NCBI RefSeq assembly: GCF_015679325.1
Contig: NZ_JADPVI010000004.1
Location: forward strand, 1-64,000
Length of the DNA: 64,000 nt
Source: Kaistella gelatinilytica
GTDB taxonomy: Bacteria > Bacteroidota > Bacteroidia > Flavobacteriales > Weeksellaceae
Direction: 5' to 3'
Position 1 is the first letter of the stretch; the number at the start of each line of letters is the position of its first letter. Below, piece after piece: positions 61,806 through 64,000 of the stretch. The notes beneath the pieces were generated by a model. That model worked only from the letters and a program-made list of their open reading frames with translations. It made no database searches and was not told where the DNA came from. A program made the translations under genes and the position numbers.

Positions 61806-62975
61806 ATGGAAAATCAATATTTAAATTTCGAAACTCAAGCAGTTCGAATTCAGTCAGAACGTTCGCATTTCGATGAACATTCTACGCCACTTTATCTAAC
61901 TTCAAGTTTTGTATTTCAGGATGCCGAAGATATGCGCGCAAGTTTTGCCGAAGAAAAACAGAAAAATATTTACAGCCGATTTTCCAATCCAAATGTGAAT
62001 GAATTTACCGAAAAAATGGTTCAATTGGAAGGTGCAGAAGATGGATATTCTTTTGCTACAGGAATGGCTGCAATCTTTTCGACGTTTGGAGCGCTCCTAA
62101 ATTCTGGCGATCATATTTTAAGTTGCCGCGCCGTTTTCGGTTCTACACATACACTTTTCACGAAATATTTCCCGAAATGGAATATTGAAACCACTTATTT
62201 TGAAGCCAACGAAACTGATCTTGAAAAATATGTAAAACCCTCAACCAAAATCCTTTACATCGAAACGCCGACCAATCCCGCGATCGAAGTTTTAGATTTA
62301 GAATTATTAGGGAAATTTGCAAAAAAGCACAATCTGATTTTCATCGTAGATAATTGTTTTGCAACACCTTATTTGCAACAACCCATAAAATTCGGCGCCG
62401 ATTTGGTCATTCATTCCGCCACGAAATTAATCGATGGTCAAGGGCGAGTTATGGGTGGCGTTACCGTTGGAAAAAAGGAATTAATTAGGGAGATTTACCT
62501 TTTCGCCCGAAATACGGGACCTGCAATGTCGCCTTTCAATGCTTGGGTTTTGAGTAAAAGCTTAGAAACTTTAGCGGTTCGCGTCGACAAACATTGCGAA
62601 AATGCTTTAAAAGTTGCGGAGTTTTTAGAAACCCATCCAAATTTTTCTTTAGTAAAATATCCCTTTTTAAAATCTCATCCCAATTACGAAACTGCCAAAA
62701 ATCAAATGAAAGCAGGTGGTAATATCGTCGCTTTCGAAGTAAAAGGCGGCATCGAAGCCGGCCGAAATTTCCTCAATAAAATAAAAATGTGTTCCCTTTC
62801 CGCCAATCTCGGCGACACCCGCACAATTGTCACGCATCCCGCTTCTACGACGCATTCTAAGCTTTCCGAAGCCGAGAGAAATCAAGTCGGAATTACTGCA
62901 GGATTGGTGCGCTGTTCCGTTGGTTTAGAACATATTGATGATATAATTAATGATCTAAAACAAGCTTTAGATTAG
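61806..62975 (+). CDS. metZ: PLP-dependent homoserine sulfhydrylase/trans-sulfuration enzyme
   Basis: This 389-residue PLP enzyme is of the Cys/Met metabolism family. Landmarks are YSRFSNPNVNEFTEKMVQLEGAEDGYSFATGMAAIFS near 55, IVDNCFATPYLQQPIKFGADLVIHSATKLIDGQG with the PLP lysine near 205, and the ending RTIVTHPASTTHSKL. Together with metX and a homoserine dehydrogenase it probably uses O-acyl-homoserine and sulfide to make homocysteine (MetZ/MetY), although cystathionine gamma-synthase cannot be excluded. It begins two bases after the preceding stop codon. Confidence 0.88.
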   Translation: MENQYLNFETQAVRIQSERSHFDEHSTPLYLTSSFVFQDAEDMRASFAEEKQKNIYSRFSNPNVNEFTEKMVQLEGAEDGYSFATGMAAIFSTFGALLNSGDHILSCRAVFGSTHTLFTKYFPKWNIETTYFEANETDLEKYVKPSTKILYIETPTNPAIEVLDLELLGKFAKKHNLIFIVDNCFATPYLQQPIKFGADLVIHSATKLIDGQGRVMGGVTVGKKELIREIYLFARNTGPAMSPFNAWVLSKSLETLAVRVDKHCENALKVAEFLETHPNFSLVKYPFLKSHPNYETAKNQMKAGGNIVAFEVKGGIEAGRNFLNKIKMCSLSANLGDTRTIVTHPASTTHSKLSEAERNQVGITAGLVRCSVGLEHIDDIINDLKQALD

Positions 62976-62989
62976 AATGATTTTGGCAG

Positions 62990-63068
62990 ACATTTCCGCC
63001 CTCCATTCCCGCTTTTTTGCTTCCACTTTGTTCCAGCAAAAAGAGCTCCACTCAGGTCGGGCTGCAAT
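62990..63068 (-). repeat. Dispersed hairpin repeat, copy 4, inverted
   Basis: On the minus strand the left end reads TTGCAGCCCGACCTGAGTGG, then AGCTCTTTTTGCTGGA; the right end reads AAGCAAAAAAGCGGGAATGGAGGGCGGAAATG. CTTTTTGCTGGAA and TTCCAGCAAAAAG-type arms pair. It lies inside the methionine operon, between the MetZ-type gene and metH. See the copies at 645, 15108 and 48747. Confidence 0.6.
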
Positions 63069-63107
63069 AAGTTTCTAATAATGGATACTTTAGTTAAAAA
63101 TAAAAAA

Positions 63108-64000
63108 ATGAAAAACACCTCAGAATTATATAAAGCGCTAAACGAAAGAATTCTCGTCCTCGACGGCGCGATGGGAACAATGCTGCAACGCTACAATTTC
63201 ACGGAAGAAGATTACCGTGGCGAAAGATTCAAAGATTGGCAATATTCATTAAAGGGAAATAACGATTTGCTTTCATTAACGCAACCAGGCGCCATTGAAG
63301 AAGTTCACCGTAAATATTTAGAAGCCGATGCAGATATCATCGAAACCAATAGTTTTTCCGGAACAACTATCGCAATGGCAGATTACCACATGGAAGAATT
63401 GGTTTACGAACTCAATTTTGAATCCGCCAAAATCGCGAGAAAAGTGTGCGACGAATTCACCGCAAAAAATCCAGCGAAACCAAGATTCGTTGCAGGTTCT
63501 ATCGGTCCAACCAACAGAACGGCAAGTTTAAGCCCGGATGTGAATGATCCGGGATTTCGGGCAATTACTTTTGATCAATTGAGAATTGCTTACAAACAAC
63601 AGGCAGAAGCTTTACTAGATGGAGGTTCAGATATTCTTCTCGTTGAAACAATTTTCGATACTTTAAATGCAAAAGCCGCCCTTTTCGCGATTGATGAAAT
63701 TCAGGAAGAAAGAAATATTCAAATTCCAATTATGGTTTCCGGAACAATTACCGATGCTTCCGGACGAACTTTGAGCGGACAAACCGCAGAAGCATTTCTC
63801 ATTTCGATCTCGCATTTAAATCTTTTAAGTGTCGGATTAAATTGCGCTTTAGGAGCAAAACAGTTAACACCGTATTTAGAAACATTATCCAAGAATTCAG
63901 ACTTCTTTATTTCCGCTTATCCAAATGCAGGACTTCCAAATGCTTTCGGTCAATATGATGAAAGTCCAGAATTTATGGCAGAACAAATTCGCGAATATGC
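63108..64000 (+). CDS. metH: Homocysteine S-methyltransferase domain of methionine synthase, partial
   Basis: The frame runs off the right edge after about 297 residues. It has the homocysteine-binding domain of cobalamin-dependent methionine synthase: [24 protein letters not shown] near residue 15, ETNSFSGT near 81, [22 protein letters not shown] near 132 and [11 protein letters not shown] near 245 with the first zinc Cys. In many Bacteroidota this domain is a separate protein of about 340 residues next to metH, which cannot be decided here. An upstream ATG at 63081 is in frame; the start at 63108 fits relatives better. It ends the visible SAM-regulated operon. Confidence 0.92.
   Translation, partial: MKNTSELYKALNERILVLDGAMGTMLQRYNFTEEDYRGERFKDWQYSLKGNNDLLSLTQPGAIEEVHRKYLEADADIIETNSFSGTTIAMADYHMEELVYELNFESAKIARKVCDEFTAKNPAKPRFVAGSIGPTNRTASLSPDVNDPGFRAITFDQLRIAYKQQAEALLDGGSDILLVETIFDTLNAKAALFAIDEIQEERNIQIPIMVSGTITDASGRTLSGQTAEAFLISISHLNLLSVGLNCALGAKQLTPYLETLSKNSDFFISAYPNAGLPNAFGQYDESPEFMAEQIREY

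Overview
The window is a chromosomal segment of a low-GC member of the Bacteroidota, most likely class Flavobacteriia and close to the Chryseobacterium/Kaistella/Epilithonimonas group (family Weeksellaceae). This rests on promoters of the Bacteroidota type (TAnnTTTG -7 boxes with an upstream TTG/TTTG), A/T-rich leaders without Shine-Dalgarno sequences, a type IX secretion C-terminal domain, TamB/TamL-style envelope genes, a 5S rRNA of flavobacterial type and the gene families themselves. No phage, insertion sequence or CRISPR array is visible; this is mostly ordinary core chromosome.

Layout. 1-140: 3' end of an rRNA operon (5S and terminator). 141-6300: an Omp85 protein, nadD, a small membrane protein and a TonB-receptor-like barrel protein with an unusual leader. 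6253-6741: a toxin-antitoxin pair whose YoeB-type toxin is frameshifted. 6989-9711: two amidinotransferase-fold hydrolases (ctlX and an arginine-deiminase-like gene) around cutC. 9991-16063: an HtrA protease, a padR/membrane protein/serine hydrolase operon, an sdpR-sdpI-like pair and ridA. 16117-20059: lptD divergent from a cell-wall amidase. 20120-20665: two tRNA-Glu genes around rpsT. 20859-23320: an exported SUMF1-fold protein and a repeat-bearing T9SS substrate behind an activator-type promoter. 23753-32062: tamB-tamL-yihY. 32250-38143: aroQ, an alpha-amylase, a lipoprotein, a KefC/KefG-type system and an acyltransferase-like protein. 38174-46525: recJ, two exported ferritin-like proteins, an asymmetric ABC-F protein, smpB, an OmpA-family protein and a YebC protein. 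46585-48659: a LpxH-like phosphoesterase, a glycosyltransferase and a GNAT. 48851-55940: an RDD/SpoIIM/DUF4129/DUF4350/MoxR/DUF58 cluster. 55993-59057: an OsmC protein and a GH63-like glucosidase. 59108-64000: a SAM-riboswitch-controlled methionine operon (metX, a homoserine dehydrogenase with ACT domains but no aspartokinase, a MetZ-type enzyme, metH start).

How the genes work together. The window is rich in envelope biogenesis: LptD, TamB/TamL, a second Omp85 protein, OmpA, a peptidoglycan amidase and LpxH. Methionine synthesis is the clearest regulated pathway. Its riboswitch leader ends in a hairpin that contains the TTG start codon of metX, and a second copy of the pairing sequence flanks the aptamer; this is the most testable regulatory observation here. 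Other points worth a second look are a dispersed hairpin repeat (four degenerate copies), a palindrome in the activator position upstream of the SUMF1/T9SS pair, perfect palindromes overlapping the padR and sdpR promoters, an rpsT transcript that appears to run into a tRNA gene, and the frameshifted toxin. I did not find a clear, wholly new multi-gene system.
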